This document shows positions 1-7,138 of a DNA stretch of 16,373 nucleotides, one piece after another. Location of the stretch: positions 1 through 16,373 of the forward strand of contig JAIOSX010000073.1 in NCBI GenBank assembly GCA_021107345.1, read 5' to 3'. The first letter of the stretch is position 1; each line of letters starts with the position of its first letter. Source of the DNA: Candidatus Aegiribacteria sp. GTDB lineage: Bacteria; Fermentibacterota; Fermentibacteria; Fermentibacterales; Fermentibacteraceae. The notes below the pieces were generated by a model that was given only the letters and a program-made list of their open reading frames with translations, did not search any database and was not told where the DNA came from. The translations under genes and the position numbers were made by a program.

Positions 1-218
1 ACCAGAGAAGCTTCAAGCTCCTCTATCGTTTCCGCCCGGAAAAGCTCTACAACTTCAAAATCATCGTAATCAGTAAGTGGAACCACCGGAACGGTGGATT
101 CCGGAATGTACTCACTCTCCCAGGCCTGCTGCCTGAGGGATTGTATCGTATCAATAAGATCGGAAGCACTCATGGAAGATGCCAGAAGGCATACAATTCC
201 TGCAATTAATATTCTCAT
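1..218 (-). CDS. Exported protein, N-terminal part only (runs off window start)
   Basis: The minus strand is open from an ATG at 216-218 to the window edge, giving 72 codons. The protein begins MRILIAGIVCLLASSMSA, a short basic start plus a hydrophobic stretch ending in small residues, which is a classic Sec signal peptide with likely cleavage after S-M-S-A. The mature part starts SDLIDTIQSLRQQAWESEY and continues acidic and helix-prone, with many Glu. A purine-rich AGGGG lies about 7 bases upstream of the ATG and supports this start. No family can be named from 54 mature residues. It is exported to the envelope or outside; whether it carries a C-terminal sorting domain like its neighbours cannot be seen because the 3' end lies outside the window. 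Confidence 0.7.
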   Translation of the reverse strand, partial: MRILIAGIVCLLASSMSASDLIDTIQSLRQQAWESEYIPESTVPVVPLTDYDDFEVVELFRAETIEELEASL

Positions 219-529
219 TTTTGACCCCTGTCTAAAAGTTATTCAGAATTATCTCTTAACCTGGAATATCGGCGGAGGACGGATGGGTGAGTAATGTAGA
301 GTTACCCCCCCCCAGCTATAATAAACAGTATCTGTGTTGTATTGAGCTAATTTGTTTTGGTTGGATGGTGTTATAAACAGACAGGTTGAAGTAATCTGAA
401 CTGTCCGCAGATATGGAGGTTATTGTTTTGATCTGTTTCTGATTGAACCCCTGAAATGAATCGTATAATCTCATTCAAAAATTATAATTACCTGCCTCAG
501 CAAATCAAGTGGGGTTTTATTATGCTGCT
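219..529. other. Intergenic stretch without a gene
   Basis: No convincing coding region is seen here on either strand. It lies upstream of the minus-strand exported gene at 1-218 and beyond the terminator of the 581-1213 gene, so it should hold the promoter of the former. A TATTAT box (minus strand) lies directly before a run of nine G (C on the plus strand, 305-313). I cannot find a good -35 partner. The plus-strand open frame at 94-294 is antisense to the exported gene and is not taken as real. Confidence 0.5.
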
Positions 530-559
530 AAAAAAAGGACCCGCCGGATTGACGGGCCC
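530..559 (-). terminator. Rho-independent terminator of the 581-1213 gene
   Basis: Read on the minus strand, GGGCCCGTC (559-551), loop AATCC and GGCGGGTCC (545-537) form a 9-bp stem with two G-T pairs. Seven T follow at 536-530. It starts 21 bases after the TAG stop of the acidic two-domain protein, exactly where an intrinsic terminator should be. Confidence 0.9.
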
Positions 560-580
560 TCTTATTTCTTTGTGCTGGCT

Positions 581-1213
581 CTAGTCCAGATCTCCCAGAT
601 CTACAGGGAGATAGAGACCGTCGGAACCTACCCACATTTCCCAGAAGGTGTAGGTGTCGCCGTCTTCGTCCTCACACTGGATATCGTAGTAATCGCCGCC
701 ATCAACCCAGAATGTGTATTCATTACCGGAGTAAAGGATATCACTGCCCAGGCGATCATTTCCCCATTCAGAGTAGTCGGAAGGGTTGGCATAGATGTAC
801 CAGATATCATAGCCGCCGGTGTCGTTGTAGATGGTTACCGGAGTGTTGCCGTAAACGGTGTCATCTCCGCCGGAACTACCACTGCCGACATCGTATTCTC
901 CGAGGTCGTCAAGCGTTACATACCATTCGTAGTAACCGCTTACGTTAACTCCGTACCTGATGTATTCGTCGTCGTCTTCATCAACGAGTTTGATGTCGTA
1001 TACATTGTTGTTAACGGTGAACGCGACCGAACTACCGGATGGAAGAACCTCGGTTTCGTTAAGCCAGTCGTCGCCCCATGAATCACTGGTAGATGGGCTT
1101 ATGTAGATGTAATAGATATCCCATCCACCGGTATCGTTTATGATCTCGACCGTACCGGCTGAAAGAGATGTGAGAAGTCCTATTGCTGCCAGCAAAAGGA
1201 TTATCTTTTTCAT
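581..1213 (-). CDS. Small acidic exported protein with two tandem copies of one beta-rich domain
   Basis: The 210-residue product starts with a signal peptide (MKKIILLLAAIGLLTSLSAG, residues 1-20). It then has two homologous domains, at about 22-106 and 126-210, joined by a Gly/Ser/Asp linker (GSGSSGGDD). Each copy opens V-x-I-x-N-D-T-G-G-(W/Y)-D-I-x-Y-I-Y and then S/N-P-S, W-G-(D/N)-D and a hydrophobic-Leu stretch. Later comes Y-D-I followed by an Asp/Glu run. The protein is strongly acidic, and the Asp-rich loops could bind calcium. I recognise the domain style from uncharacterised exported bacterial proteins but cannot give a function. The start is fixed by the strong AGGAGGT at 1218-1224. 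It is transcribed alone: a promoter candidate lies upstream and an intrinsic terminator downstream. There is no sorting domain, so it may stay periplasmic. Confidence 0.85.
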   Translation of the reverse strand: MKKIILLLAAIGLLTSLSAGTVEIINDTGGWDIYYIYISPSTSDSWGDDWLNETEVLPSGSSVAFTVNNNVYDIKLVDEDDDEYIRYGVNVSGYYEWYVTLDDLGEYDVGSGSSGGDDTVYGNTPVTIYNDTGGYDIWYIYANPSDYSEWGNDRLGSDILYSGNEYTFWVDGGDYYDIQCEDEDGDTYTFWEMWVGSDGLYLPVDLGDLD

Positions 1214-1248
1214 TTCTACCTCCTCATTTGTTGGTAATACAGAATAGA

Positions 1249-1277
1249 AGTTAAACCATTGCCTTACCTTTTGTCAA
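1249..1277 (-). promoter_or_regulatory. Candidate sigma-70-type promoter for the 581-1213 gene
   Basis: On the minus strand a perfect TTGACA (1277-1272) is followed after 17 bases by TTAACT (1254-1249), a weaker -10. Transcription would start near 1242, giving a leader of about 28 bases that includes the AGGAGGT ribosome site. Confidence 0.4.
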
Positions 1278-1289
1278 TGCCGATAAACG

Positions 1290-1317
1290 GTGACATCGGA
1301 TCGCAATAGTGTATATT
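1290..1317 (+). promoter_or_regulatory. Candidate promoter for the 1366-4761 peptidase gene
   Basis: GTGACA (1290-1295) and TATATT (1312-1317) are separated by 16 bases, ahead of the ATG at 1366. The box continues as TATATTTG, which also fits the TAnnTTTG form of the Bacteroidetes -7 element, but no matching -33 TTG was found at the right distance. Confidence 0.35.
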
Positions 1318-1365
1318 TGAAATGTAACTATTTAAGATAGAGTTAAATACACAGGCAGGTGGATT

Positions 1366-4300
1366 ATGTTTAAAGCTCTCCTTGTTTCCATATTAATTCT
1401 GGCAGCTGTCTCAGCTGAAACGATAACAGCGGATCTTATCCCCAGGCTCGGTGGCCGGATACGCCTGAATGAAACTTCCAGGGGATCCGTACCGGAGTTA
1501 CCTGGAAGCTACGCTGCAACTGAAGAGGGCTTCCCGATGCTTCCTCAATTCCCCATGACGGTAGAACTTCCTTCAGGGTCGGGTGCTGTTTCAGTTTCTT
1601 CATCCGAGAGCTGGGAAACCGTTGCAGCATCGGTGTTCATCCCCCCTCTTTCAAGGCCGCTTCCGCTTATCTTTGAACAGGCTGATAATGTTGCTGCACA
1701 GAACAATGATGTGTACGGTTCAGACAGCTTCTGGCCATCAGAACCGGTTGAACTTACCGGAACGGGCTTCATGAACGGATCACCGGTAGCGGAACTAGCG
1801 GTAACTCCAATGAGATGGAACCCGGCAACAGGTGAGCTTCAGAGGCTTTCTTCCCTTGAGGTACATATCGAAACGGCACCGCTTTCTGCCAGCCCCCTGC
1901 CATCGGTAGATTCAGGAGCGGCCAGAAGGATGCTGATAGTTACGGATGCCTCCTTTGAGTCAGCTTTCAGTGACCTTGCGGATAGGCGAAACGACCAGGG
2001 CATCCTTACCGAGATATACACAATGGACGAGATTTACCTTTCTGCTTCAGGGCGTGATAACGCTGAAAAACTCAGGAACTTCGTCATAGATTACTACACC
2101 ACAAATGGCCTTGATTTCCTTCTTCTGGGTGGAGATACAAATGCAGTACCCCTAAGGTACGCCTACGCCATGACCTGTGAAGCGGGATTTCACGTACGTG
2201 AGGACAGTCTGCCATGTGACCTCTACTTCTCAGACCTTGACGGAACCTGGGACGCGAACGGCAATGACATCTTCGGCGAAGTTTCGGACAATGTGGATCT
2301 TCATCCTGATATTTTCGTAGGAAGGGCCACGGTCGAGAACGTTACCGAGGCGGAAACCTTCGTGGCCAATATCGCCGCCTACGAAGACTGCGTTCAGGAC
2401 GATCATCTCCAGAAGATACTGTTCCTGGCAGAGATTCTATGGATGAATCCCTATACCAATTCCGCTGAAAGCAAGGATTATATCGACGAGGAGTTCCTTC
2501 CCGATTTCCTTGATATTACAAAACTTTACCAAGCCCTCGGGAACGAGAACCTGAGCACAACAATGGCAGCATTGAATGAAGGGCAGAATTTCATCAATCA
2601 TGACGGGCACGCGTGGTACTCAGGCATAGGAGTTGGCGATGATTTCATGGGAATCAGTGATGTGAACGCTGTAAATTCCGACGGAAGGTTCACCGCTTCA
2701 ATGTATTCCATCGGATGCTGGAGCGCGGCATTTGATTTTGACGCCATAGGCGAGCATTTCGTAACAAATCCGAACGGATGCACAGTGGGATTCATCGGAA
2801 ATTCGAGTTACGGGTGGGGTTCACCGGGAAACCCCTGCTACGGGTACTCAGACGCACTCGATCATCTGTACCATGATTACCTTTACAGTGACCGGAGCCT
2901 GACAAACGGAGAACTGCTGGCTCTTACCAAAGAGTATTTCATACCTTACAGCCAGTGGGAAAATGTTTACAGATGGCACCAGTACGATGTGAACCTTCTT
3001 GGTGACCCTTCTCTTCGTTCTTACAGGAAATATCCTGTGGCGATAACCGTCGACTGCCCGGATATAATCACTGTGAATACATCGCTCATACCGGTACATG
3101 TTTCCGGAGCTAATCCTGCAGGGCTGATCGTCTGCGTTCATGATGAGGGAACTAACTGGGATGTAACGAAGCTGGACGCATCCGGAGCGTATACTTTTGT
3201 TTTAGGAAGCCCCGTTACCGGGAATGTAAGAGTTACCGTAACCGGACCGGATGTAAGAAGAACCACTGTTGATATACTCCAGGCAACCGGACCTGACCCG
3301 GTAATTTCCCAGCTTATCATTGATGATGACATGGGGTACGGACAGCTTTCTCCCGCATGCACCGCCGAACTACACATCACCCTTCTCAACCAGGGAAACG
3401 AAAACCTAACAAACGTAGAGCTTGTAATAGATACGGTGACCGGACCGGGAGCTGTCATTCAGAATTCAAGCTTATTCGGTAGTATCGATGCCGGAAATGA
3501 ATCCACAGGATCACCATCCCTCTCTATTCAGGTGGATTCTTCAGCAGTAAATGGTAATGTGATTGCCCTTAAGGGTGAAATACAGTCAACTCAGGGAAAC
3601 TGGGACATCAATATTTCTTTACTTGTGTATGCGCCAGGTCTCTACTTCGCAACTTACAGCGTAGATGACAGTACATCCGGTAACTCGAACGGTATTCCGG
3701 AACCGGGGGAAACCTTCGATCTGATAGCTTCTATAGCAAACGTGGGAATGCTGAATGCATCATCTGTATCCTGCGTAATGACCGGATATCCAAGTGACGT
3801 AACATGGTTATCTGATTCGGCTTTTGTCGACTCGATTCCACAGGGCTCCACTGAAACCTTTACCTTTGTCTGTCAACTGAACCCGGGTACTCCCTCTCCC
3901 TCTTTCCCGTGGCTCTTTTTCGATATCCTTTCTGTGACTGCTGATTATCAGTCTTGTGATTCGCTTAGGCTGACGGTAGGCGAAACCGGAATCTCCAACG
4001 ATGTAGAATCCGGAGTCGCAGGATGGATACACTCCGGTACCGGTGACCTGTGGAACATCTCCACATCTGACAATCATTCCCCCGACCACTCATGGCATTG
4101 CGGTGATTCAGAAGGATACGACCCGAATATGGACTGCAGCCTGTTTTCACCGGAATTGATACTGGCCCCCGATGCCCAGCTCAGTTTCTGGGCAACTTTC
4201 GATGTTGCCATTTACGGTACAGACGGACTGTACATTATAATAAACGACCTTGATGACATTTCATCTGATACTCTTGATTACATCGGGTCCGGTGGCGCTC

Positions 4301-4761
4301 TTGGAAGTGATTTCCGGGGAACCGGAACAGGATGGTGTGAATGGAGCTACGACCTGAGCAGCTGGGAAGCAGGCGACAACATCCAGGTGGAATTCAGGTT
4401 CTGCTCCGATGACGATTCATCTACCGGTTCCGGCTTTTATATCGACGATATTTCTATTCAGGGAGCCTATGTAGGTTCAACGGGAGTTTCAACTCGACCT
4501 CATGTAATCCCTGTTCTGGGTCTTCCCTCCCCTAATCCCGTTTCAGATTGCTTCTCGATACCTCTTAATATCACAGCTCAGGGAAGCTGGAACCTTACTC
4601 TGTACGACATTTCGGGACGGATGGTTCTTTTGAGAGAAGGCCAATCACCATTTCTGGATGTGATTGAGATGGATGTTTCACACCTCTCTTCAGGTGTTTA
4701 CTTCCTCAGGCTTTCAGGCTCTGCGGAAGCTGCGGGAAGGCTGGTGCTGCTGAGAGAATAG
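1366..4761 (+). CDS. Secreted gingipain-type peptidase C25 with C-terminal type IX sorting domain
   Basis: This is a 1131-residue multidomain secreted cysteine peptidase. Residues 1-18 are a signal peptide. About 20-185 resemble the C25 propeptide (G-F-P-M-L-P and V-E-L-P-S-G motifs). About 188-555 form the C25 catalytic domain, with the His in INHDGHA (H415) and the Cys in YSIGCWS (C451) as the expected catalytic dyad, 36 residues apart. The typical closing motif LLGDPSL is at 544-550. Two or more Ig/CARDB-like beta domains follow (about 560-870). A jelly-roll/MAM-like domain of the kind attached to immune-inhibitor-A peptidases is at about 875-1035 (ends FYIDDISIQG). The type A sorting domain at about 1052-1131 has P-S-P-N-P, L-Y-D-I-S-G-R and S-S-G-V-Y-F-L-R-L. 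The family cleaves proteins at the surface or outside the cell; substrate specificity is not readable here. AGGTGG lies just before the ATG. It ends 12 bases from the convergent neighbour, with no terminator between. Confidence 0.93.
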   Translation: MFKALLVSILILAAVSAETITADLIPRLGGRIRLNETSRGSVPELPGSYAATEEGFPMLPQFPMTVELPSGSGAVSVSSSESWETVAASVFIPPLSRPLPLIFEQADNVAAQNNDVYGSDSFWPSEPVELTGTGFMNGSPVAELAVTPMRWNPATGELQRLSSLEVHIETAPLSASPLPSVDSGAARRMLIVTDASFESAFSDLADRRNDQGILTEIYTMDEIYLSASGRDNAEKLRNFVIDYYTTNGLDFLLLGGDTNAVPLRYAYAMTCEAGFHVREDSLPCDLYFSDLDGTWDANGNDIFGEVSDNVDLHPDIFVGRATVENVTEAETFVANIAAYEDCVQDDHLQKILFLAEILWMNPYTNSAESKDYIDEEFLPDFLDITKLYQALGNENLSTTMAALNEGQNFINHDGHAWYSGIGVGDDFMGISDVNAVNSDGRFTASMYSIGCWSAAFDFDAIGEHFVTNPNGCTVGFIGNSSYGWGSPGNPCYGYSDALDHLYHDYLYSDRSLTNGELLALTKEYFIPYSQWENVYRWHQYDVNLLGDPSLRSYRKYPVAITVDCPDIITVNTSLIPVHVSGANPAGLIVCVHDEGTNWDVTKLDASGAYTFVLGSPVTGNVRVTVTGPDVRRTTVDILQATGPDPVISQLIIDDDMGYGQLSPACTAELHITLLNQGNENLTNVELVIDTVTGPGAVIQNSSLFGSIDAGNESTGSPSLSIQVDSSAVNGNVIALKGEIQSTQGNWDINISLLVYAPGLYFATYSVDDSTSGNSNGIPEPGETFDLIASIANVGMLNASSVSCVMTGYPSDVTWLSDSAFVDSIPQGSTETFTFVCQLNPGTPSPSFPWLFFDILSVTADYQSCDSLRLTVGETGISNDVESGVAGWIHSGTGDLWNISTSDNHSPDHSWHCGDSEGYDPNMDCSLFSPELILAPDAQLSFWATFDVAIYGTDGLYIIINDLDDISSDTLDYIGSGGALGSDFRGTGTGWCEWSYDLSSWEAGDNIQVEFRFCSDDDSSTGSGFYIDDISIQGAYVGSTGVSTRPHVIPVLGLPSPNPVSDCFSIPLNITAQGSWNLTLYDISGRMVLLREGQSPFLDVIEMDVSHLSSGVYFLRLSGSAEAAGRLVLLRE

Positions 4762-4773
4762 GATCCAATCGTA

Positions 4774-5658
4774 TCAATTCAGTACGACCACGCTCCGGGA
4801 AACAGTTACTTCCCCTGCGGAACAGACGTACAGATAAACTCCTGCCGGTACATCCCTGGCGTCCATCTGAAGCAGATGTACACCGGAATCCAGAATACCG
4901 ATCCATTCCGTACACTGCAGCCGACCGTCAATTGAGTAGAGGGCAGTTGAGACTTCTCGGGAACTCCGCAGTTCTATGGATGCCCGAATAATACCAACAG
5001 CAGGACTGTTAAGGCTGAGCTGGAGTGAGCATGCGACTTCAGCCTCCTCAACTCCCGTAGAGGGTTCTCCCAGAAAGAGGAAAATCGAACCGGTATAGTC
5101 ACCGACGAGTATATCCGGAATCCCATCCTCGTTCCAATCGCATATGGAGGGTCTTACATAGGAAAAGAAATTGATGACATCACCATCGGCTGTCAAATCC
5201 TCATACTTCTCAAAAACCGGATTATCGGCGCTTCCACAATTTATATAGCATGGTATCCTGCCCGTCGTTGAGCCCACAATAAGGTCAAGAAGCCCGTCAT
5301 TAGTTAAATCACCGAAATCAGGATACGAGGCATACAGATGTATAGGCTCACCTGAACAGAAAACGGTATCCGTCTCATTGAAAAGAGGTTCACCTGTAAC
5401 ACTTTCATTGATGTATAGATACAAACAGGTTGGGATTCCCTCCAACCTGCCTGTAACAAGATCCGGAAGACCATCGTTATTCCAGTCGACAACGCTGGGT
5501 GCTGAATTATGACCGACCGAAATCGGTTTCCCTGCAACTGTAACCTTCGGTTCAGCTATAAGAAAAATATCGCCGAAGGATAGTCTGCTGAAGTAACTCA
5601 CATTGCCGAGCCTGTCACCTACGATAATATCGAGCCTGCCGTCATCATCCCAGTCCAC
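4774..5658 (-). CDS. FG-GAP/VCBS repeat secreted protein, C-terminal part after the in-frame TGA, with sorting domain
   Basis: This is the larger piece of an interrupted gene whose first part is at 5686-5979 in the same frame. The 294 codons from the GTG at 5658 contain four calcium-loop repeats of the D-W-x-x-D-G-x-x-D type: VDWDDDGRLDIIVGD, VDWNNDGLPDLVTGR, GDLTNDGLLDLIVGS and CDWNEDGIPDILVGD. These are blades of an FG-GAP/VCBS beta-propeller. The last about 85 residues form a divergent type IX sorting domain (ALYSIDGRL, then VPAGVYLYVCSAG). The GTG at 5658 lies inside the first repeat motif, has no signal peptide and no good ribosome site, so it is not a credible real start. The piece makes sense only as the continuation of the upstream segment. 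Such propellers in surface proteins usually mediate binding. It may be a recent pseudogene or a sequencing error. Confidence 0.75.
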   Translation of the reverse strand: MDWDDDGRLDIIVGDRLGNVSYFSRLSFGDIFLIAEPKVTVAGKPISVGHNSAPSVVDWNNDGLPDLVTGRLEGIPTCLYLYINESVTGEPLFNETDTVFCSGEPIHLYASYPDFGDLTNDGLLDLIVGSTTGRIPCYINCGSADNPVFEKYEDLTADGDVINFFSYVRPSICDWNEDGIPDILVGDYTGSIFLFLGEPSTGVEEAEVACSLQLSLNSPAVGIIRASIELRSSREVSTALYSIDGRLQCTEWIGILDSGVHLLQMDARDVPAGVYLYVCSAGEVTVSRSVVVLN

Positions 5659-5685
5659 AGCCTGTGGATTCGTCGCACCGGTGCA

Positions 5686-5688
5686 TCA
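5686..5688 (-). other. In-frame TGA interrupting the VCBS repeat gene
   Basis: The reading is TAC GGT TGA TGC ACC GGT GCG on the minus strand. Both sides are in one frame and both encode parts of the same repeat array, so one base change (for example GGA or CGA to TGA) explains the break. TGA serves as a normal stop for neighbours (ends at 4774, 7138 and 9688), so a recoded genetic code is unlikely. Confidence 0.75.
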
Positions 5689-5979
5689 ACCGTATGGTAC
5701 GGACAGGTACCCGGCTCCATCCAGCAGGTAGAAATATTCCTCAAAGACGGGAGCGCTGTTGGTGCCGACATTAGGATAAAACCTAATTCTCCCATATTCA
5801 TACTGGCCGCAGATGAGATCCTTTTTCCCGTCTCCGTTCCAGTCCACTGCAAGAGGAGCCGCATAACTTCCAACATCTATCTTGAAGCCATCGCACAGAA
5901 GAACACCCGATGCGGTGAATTCAATCAGTTCAGCGGAAAGAACGGCAGCACATAGGATCATTGAGATAAAGAGTTTCAA
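5686..5979 (-). CDS. FG-GAP/VCBS repeat secreted protein, N-terminal part ending at the in-frame TGA
   Basis: The best start is a TTG at 5979-5977. GGAGGT (5990-5985) sits six to seven bases upstream, and the product begins MKLFISMILCAAVLSA, an ideal signal peptide. An ATG further up at 6033 would place hydrophilic sequence first and fall upstream of the candidate promoter. The mature part holds one VCBS repeat (VDWNGDGKKDLICGQ, then P-N-V-G-T-N-S-A-P-V-F-E-E-Y) and stops after VPYG at a TGA. Translation continues in the same frame with CTGATNPQAVDWDDDG, leading straight into the next repeat at 4774-5658. The whole gene would be 402 codons with signal peptide, five visible repeats and a sorting domain, so this is one gene interrupted by a single stop codon. 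Confidence 0.7.
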   Translation of the reverse strand: MKLFISMILCAAVLSAELIEFTASGVLLCDGFKIDVGSYAAPLAVDWNGDGKKDLICGQYEYGRIRFYPNVGTNSAPVFEEYFYLLDGAGYLSVPYG

Positions 5980-6012
5980 AACCAACCTCCAGTACCCTGT
6001 CAACAATAAATG

Positions 6013-6030
6013 AATATACTTCAGCTGAAG
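6013..6030 (-). promoter_or_regulatory. Palindrome and TATATT box upstream of the VCBS repeat gene
   Basis: The perfect 12-base palindrome CTTCAGCTGAAG (6019-6030) abuts TATATT on the minus strand (6018-6013). The predicted transcription start is near 6006, about 27 bases before the TTG start at 5979. The -35 at 17 bases (TTTTCC) is weak, which would fit an activated promoter. The divergent promoter at 6060-6090 has the same arrangement of a dyad directly before TATATTCA. Confidence 0.35.
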
Positions 6031-6059
6031 CATCCGGAAAACTTTCTGTACATATCAAA

Positions 6060-6090
6060 TTGGTGCTGCCTGATAATCAGACAGTATATT
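6060..6090 (+). promoter_or_regulatory. Operon promoter with a dyad filling a 19-bp spacer (MerR-type geometry)
   Basis: TTGGTG (6060-6065) and TATATT (6085-6090) are 19 bases apart, longer than the optimal 17. The spacer 6066-6084, CTGCCTGATAATCAGACAG, is itself an inverted repeat: CTG-n-CTGAT around a central A with ATCAG-n-CAG, with only the one n pair mismatched. A dyad operator inside an over-long spacer is the hallmark of promoters controlled by MerR-family activators. No MerR gene is in the window, so the regulator is an inference. Confidence 0.45.
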
Positions 6091-6112
6091 CAGGCTTACT
6101 CTGAGGGGGATT

Positions 6113-7138
6113 ATGAAAGTTTTCTATGCATCAACCTCTGGTGGTGTGCAACGTGCCGTTGCAGATCTGCTTGATGCCGCTGACTGGAAGAAACTGCTTC
6201 CCCGTAAAGAAGACATTCTGATAAAGATTAACCTCACCTGGGATTACGTAAGACCGGGAGTTGATACCTCACCGTGGGTTGTTGAAGCGTTCGCCAAAAA
6301 AGTAAAAGATCATGTTGGACAGATTTACCTTGGTGAATCAAGCCAGATACTGGTTGATGCAACCAGAGCTTATACTGTGACCAGAATGAAAGAGGTCGCC
6401 GAAAGAGAGGGATTGATCTGGCACAATTTCTCGGAGAACAGTTGGATCCCCAAGGTGGTGGGTGATCTGCGGTTCAGCATACCGGAGATATGCACGAAAA
6501 TGCCTGTAGTTTCAATTCCGGTTGTAAAAACTCATTACAGATCCGTTATCTCCATCGCGATGAAACACCTTTACGGCTGTCTTGATGACAACAGGCACAA
6601 CTACCATTACAGGCTTGCGGATTACGTTGTAGCTGTAAATTCGTTGATACCTGTTATCTTCACTCTTGCGGACGGTACGGTATCACTTGAGGGAAACGGG
6701 CCGAAACCCGGTATTCCCAAACAGACTGATTTCCTGGCGGCATCAACCGACAGGATAGCCCTGGATTATTCCGTTGCGGAAGTAATGGGCATTGATCCCC
6801 TTTCTGTTTCAACAACAGTGAAGGGAAACGGTGTGTCAGGTTCATATGAACAGATTGAAAACGTATGCGTACCTCCCCTGTCACACCGCCCATCTTTCTC
6901 ATTCAAGAAGGCTGCTCCCAATTTCGTGGCAAAGGTCGAGAAAAGATTCCGTGATAAAAAGGAGCAGACGGGTCCCGGGACCGACAGTCCTCTCTTGGGA
7001 ATAATGAAAACAGGCGCGAAGTGCTGGTACAATCTGGCATATTACCTTTCAGGTCAGAATCGAGAAGCAAGACATTTCATGGATAACAACATATACGGAC
7101 CACAATGGAAGGGCCTGCCCGAGGAAGCTGAACAATGA
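6113..7138 (+). CDS. DUF362 family protein
   Basis: This 341-residue cytoplasmic protein has the features of the DUF362 family (PF04015). The N-terminal part carries ILIKINLTW. In the middle is VVKTHYRSVISIAMKHLYG, with K139-T140-H141 followed by the conserved M-K-H-L-Y-G-C. The family's D-G-(x)n-G-x-G-P stretch follows as LADGTVSLEGNGPKPG. Then comes F-L-A-A-S-T-D-R-I-A-L-D, which ends the core near residue 235. The last about 100 residues are less conserved. Unlike many DUF362 members it has no C-terminal ferredoxin CxxCxxCxxxCP motif, only scattered cysteines. The biochemical role of the family is not established; members often sit beside iron-sulfur or radical enzymes, as here. It is the first gene of the operon, with a GAGGGGG ribosome site. 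Its stop overlaps the next start as ATGA, implying translational coupling with the radical SAM gene. Confidence 0.85.
   Translation: MKVFYASTSGGVQRAVADLLDAADWKKLLPRKEDILIKINLTWDYVRPGVDTSPWVVEAFAKKVKDHVGQIYLGESSQILVDATRAYTVTRMKEVAEREGLIWHNFSENSWIPKVVGDLRFSIPEICTKMPVVSIPVVKTHYRSVISIAMKHLYGCLDDNRHNYHYRLADYVVAVNSLIPVIFTLADGTVSLEGNGPKPGIPKQTDFLAASTDRIALDYSVAEVMGIDPLSVSTTVKGNGVSGSYEQIENVCVPPLSHRPSFSFKKAAPNFVAKVEKRFRDKKEQTGPGTDSPLLGIMKTGAKCWYNLAYYLSGQNREARHFMDNNIYGPQWKGLPEEAEQ

Noticed and set aside
509..1081. 190-codon plus-strand open frame
   Set aside because: It is antisense to the acidic two-domain protein, which has signal peptide, duplicated domain, strong ribosome site and terminator. The plus frame is Val/Ile-rich because it mirrors Asp/Tyr-rich codons.
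1312..1319. Bacteroidetes-type -7 box TATATTTG
   Set aside because: It matches TAnnTTTG, but no -33 TTG lies at the expected distance, so I kept the general -10 reading.
5686..5688. Selenocysteine at the in-frame TGA, or a code where TGA is an amino acid
   Set aside because: A secreted repeat protein is an unlikely place for Sec. The sequence after TGA has only a loop-less palindrome (GCACCGGTGC), and TGA ends several genes in the window as a normal stop.
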